DNA of 6,477 nt from UBA652 sp964598235. GTDB taxonomy: Bacteria; Pseudomonadota; Gammaproteobacteria; Nitrosococcales; Methylophagaceae. Under the pieces are notes generated by a model, which saw only the letters and a list, made by a program, of their open reading frames with translations, was not told the DNA's origin and ran no database searches. Position numbers and translations under genes: made by a program. The stretch lies in assembly GCA_964598235.1 (NCBI GenBank), contig CAZRAY010000070.1, forward strand, positions 1 through 6,477, written 5' to 3'. Position 1 is the stretch's first letter. Each line of letters starts with the position of its first letter. Positions 5,240-6,477 of the stretch are shown one piece after another.

Positions 5240-6477
5240 TTATTTTGTGAGACTGGCAAAAAGTGCAGGCAACTTTTCTGGCAGTTTGTTAACGTTGTCG
5301 ATCACCATATATTGATTGCCAAATATTTCTCGCACATAGTTATCGGCATTTGGATCTAAGCTAATGCAATAGCTATAAATGTTGTCTTGATTTAGTTCTT
5401 GTACTGCTTTATGTGTGTCTTGAATCAATAATGTGTCATCATCCACATCAATATCCGCGGGTTCACCATCGGTAAGAATTAATAATAATTTTTTATCTGC
5501 TTTTTGGGCTGAGAGATAATGTGCGGCATGGCGCATGGCACCGCCCATCCGTGTTGAATAACTGGCTTTAAGACCGGCAATACGCCCTTTAACATCATCA
5601 TTCCATTGTTCGCTAAAGCCTTTGACATGATGATATCGCACATCATGACGAGTGTTAGAGTGAAAACCTGCGATGGCAAATTTATCACCGAGTTGTTCGA
5701 TAGACCATGACAATAACGACACTGACTCTTGGCAGAGCTCTAAAATAGTTTGCGTAGCCCCTTGTGGAATGTCATTCGCGGATTCTGATAAATCAAGCAA
5801 TAACATCACGGCAATATCGCGCCCATCATGTTGGTGGCTCATATTGATACGGGTATCAGGTTGGCTACCGCTTTTTAGATCGATAAGAGAGCGAATAGCG
5901 ACATCAAGGTCGAGTTCCGAACCTTCTTCTTGATAACGAATACGCACATAATTTTGAGGCTTTAATAATTCTAGAATCTGCTTCATACGCTTGAGTATCG
6001 CGCTGTGTTTTTCTAGCAATTTATCAATATCTACGGGATTGCCTGCTGGGTGTAATGCTTCATACACACTCACCCAATCTGGGCGATAACTTTGTGAGTT
6101 GTAATCCCATTCTGGATAATGGCGCGGCGGCAATCCTTGGTGCTCTTCTTCAGTTTCAGCTTGGCGTGGCTCTTCAAAGCTTTCTTCTTCATCACCATTT
6201 TCGATGAACTGCCACATGTGGCGGTTATCATCTCGATAATCAATAACCGTGTTATCGAAAAAGACATTAGGTAATTGATCACTTTGAACGCGTGTTCTGG
6301 CAACATAGGACAAAGCGATGCTGGCTATTTCTTTGGTGCTTGACTCACTAGTTTTCATTATCGTAAAGAAACGATCAGCAAATTCAAGTAAGTCAGGATC
6401 GGTATAACCGTGATCAGGATCAAGCAAGGCAAGTGATAACATGGCTAAGCGATGACGAAGGCAGGATTGTGTTTCTG
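5240..6477 (-). CDS. CbbO/NorD-family vWA-domain protein (5' end outside window)
   Basis: The frame stays open to the right edge. The first internal ATG is at 6442, but codons upstream of it translate as ETQSCLRHRLA, which fits the family, so the true start lies outside. Numbered from that Met, 400 residues are visible. An acidic stretch (about 83-101) is followed by the conserved block YPEWDY (109-114) and YRPDW (119-123), then a helical linker and a C-terminal vWA domain. The vWA metal site (MIDAS) is complete: DLSES (217-221), Thr297 in STRMGG, and Asp325 in TDGEP. The ending with DPNADNYVREIFG (363-375) and KLPEKLPALF (387-396) resembles CbbO and NorD. These proteins work with a MoxR-type AAA+ ATPase (CbbQ or NorQ) to remodel Rubisco or activate nitric oxide reductase. 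CbbO seems slightly more likely from the C-terminal wording, but the substrate cannot be decided because the partner genes are not in view. Confidence 0.85.
   Translation of the reverse strand, partial: ETQSCLRHRLAMLSLALLDPDHGYTDPDLLEFADRFFTIMKTSESSTKEIASIALSYVARTRVQSDQLPNVFFDNTVIDYRDDNRHMWQFIENGDEEESFEEPRQAETEEEHQGLPPRHYPEWDYNSQSYRPDWVSVYEALHPAGNPVDIDKLLEKHSAILKRMKQILELLKPQNYVRIRYQEEGSELDLDVAIRSLIDLKSGSQPDTRINMSHQHDGRDIAVMLLLDLSESANDIPQGATQTILELCQESVSLLSWSIEQLGDKFAIAGFHSNTRHDVRYHHVKGFSEQWNDDVKGRIAGLKASYSTRMGGAMRHAAHYLSAQKADKKLLLILTDGEPADIDVDDDTLLIQDTHKAVQELNQDNIYSYCISLDPNADNYVREIFGNQYMVIDNVNKLPEKLPALFASLTK

Noticed and set aside
5673..5933. Plus-strand frame of 86 codons, and minus-strand alternative frames at 5479-5688 and 6070-6306
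   Set aside because: All lie within the vWA coding sequence, whose frame has conserved MIDAS and YPEWDY motifs; the alternatives have none.
6440..6442. ATG at 6442 as the true start of the vWA gene
   Set aside because: The frame stays open to the window edge and the upstream codons (ETQSCLRHRLA) fit the family, so the start lies outside the window.

Overview
The window reads almost entirely on the minus strand and looks like a chromosomal segment of a Gram-negative gammaproteobacterium with moderate GC. The evidence is a lipopolysaccharide (LPS) gene set of gammaproteobacterial type (msbA, lpxK, a Trm112-family gene, kdsB) preceded by an ExbB/ExbD pair, an order known from other gammaproteobacteria. 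I cannot name the genus. A CbbO/NorD-type gene fits an autotroph (Rubisco activation) or a denitrifier (nitric oxide reductase activation), but neither Rubisco nor Nor genes lie in the window.

Layout in the direction of transcription, from high to low coordinates. (1) 6477-5240: C-terminal part of a von Willebrand factor A (vWA) protein of the CbbO/NorD family, whose N-terminus lies beyond the window edge. (2) 5239-5154: an 86-bp gap with no convincing promoter or terminator. (3) 5153-374: six tightly packed genes, exbB-exbD-msbA-lpxK-trm112-kdsB. Four junctions overlap by 1 or 8 nt and the fifth has a 3-nt gap, so this is almost certainly one operon. (4) 373-286: a short spacer holding an imperfect 24-nt hairpin and an adjacent small dyad, with no T-tract. 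(5) 285-1: the N-terminus of an integral membrane protein, probably a sensor kinase or cyclic-di-GMP enzyme, which runs off the left edge.

Four operon products share one pathway or process. KdsB makes CMP-Kdo for the inner core, LpxK adds the 4'-phosphate to lipid A, and MsbA flips the core-lipid A across the inner membrane. The small zinc-ribbon Trm112-like protein sits between lpxK and kdsB, as it does in many gammaproteobacteria. ExbB and ExbD form a proton-driven inner-membrane motor; no tonB or tolA partner is in the window, so what it energises is unknown.

Nothing here is clearly a new system. The points that most merit a second look are the motor genes coupled to LPS export, the CbbO/NorD protein whose AAA+ partner is not in view, the dyad structures after kdsB, and a probable TTG start for the leftmost gene. 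No RNA genes, mobile elements, CRISPR arrays or long repeats were seen. There is no gene-free stretch above 300 bases.
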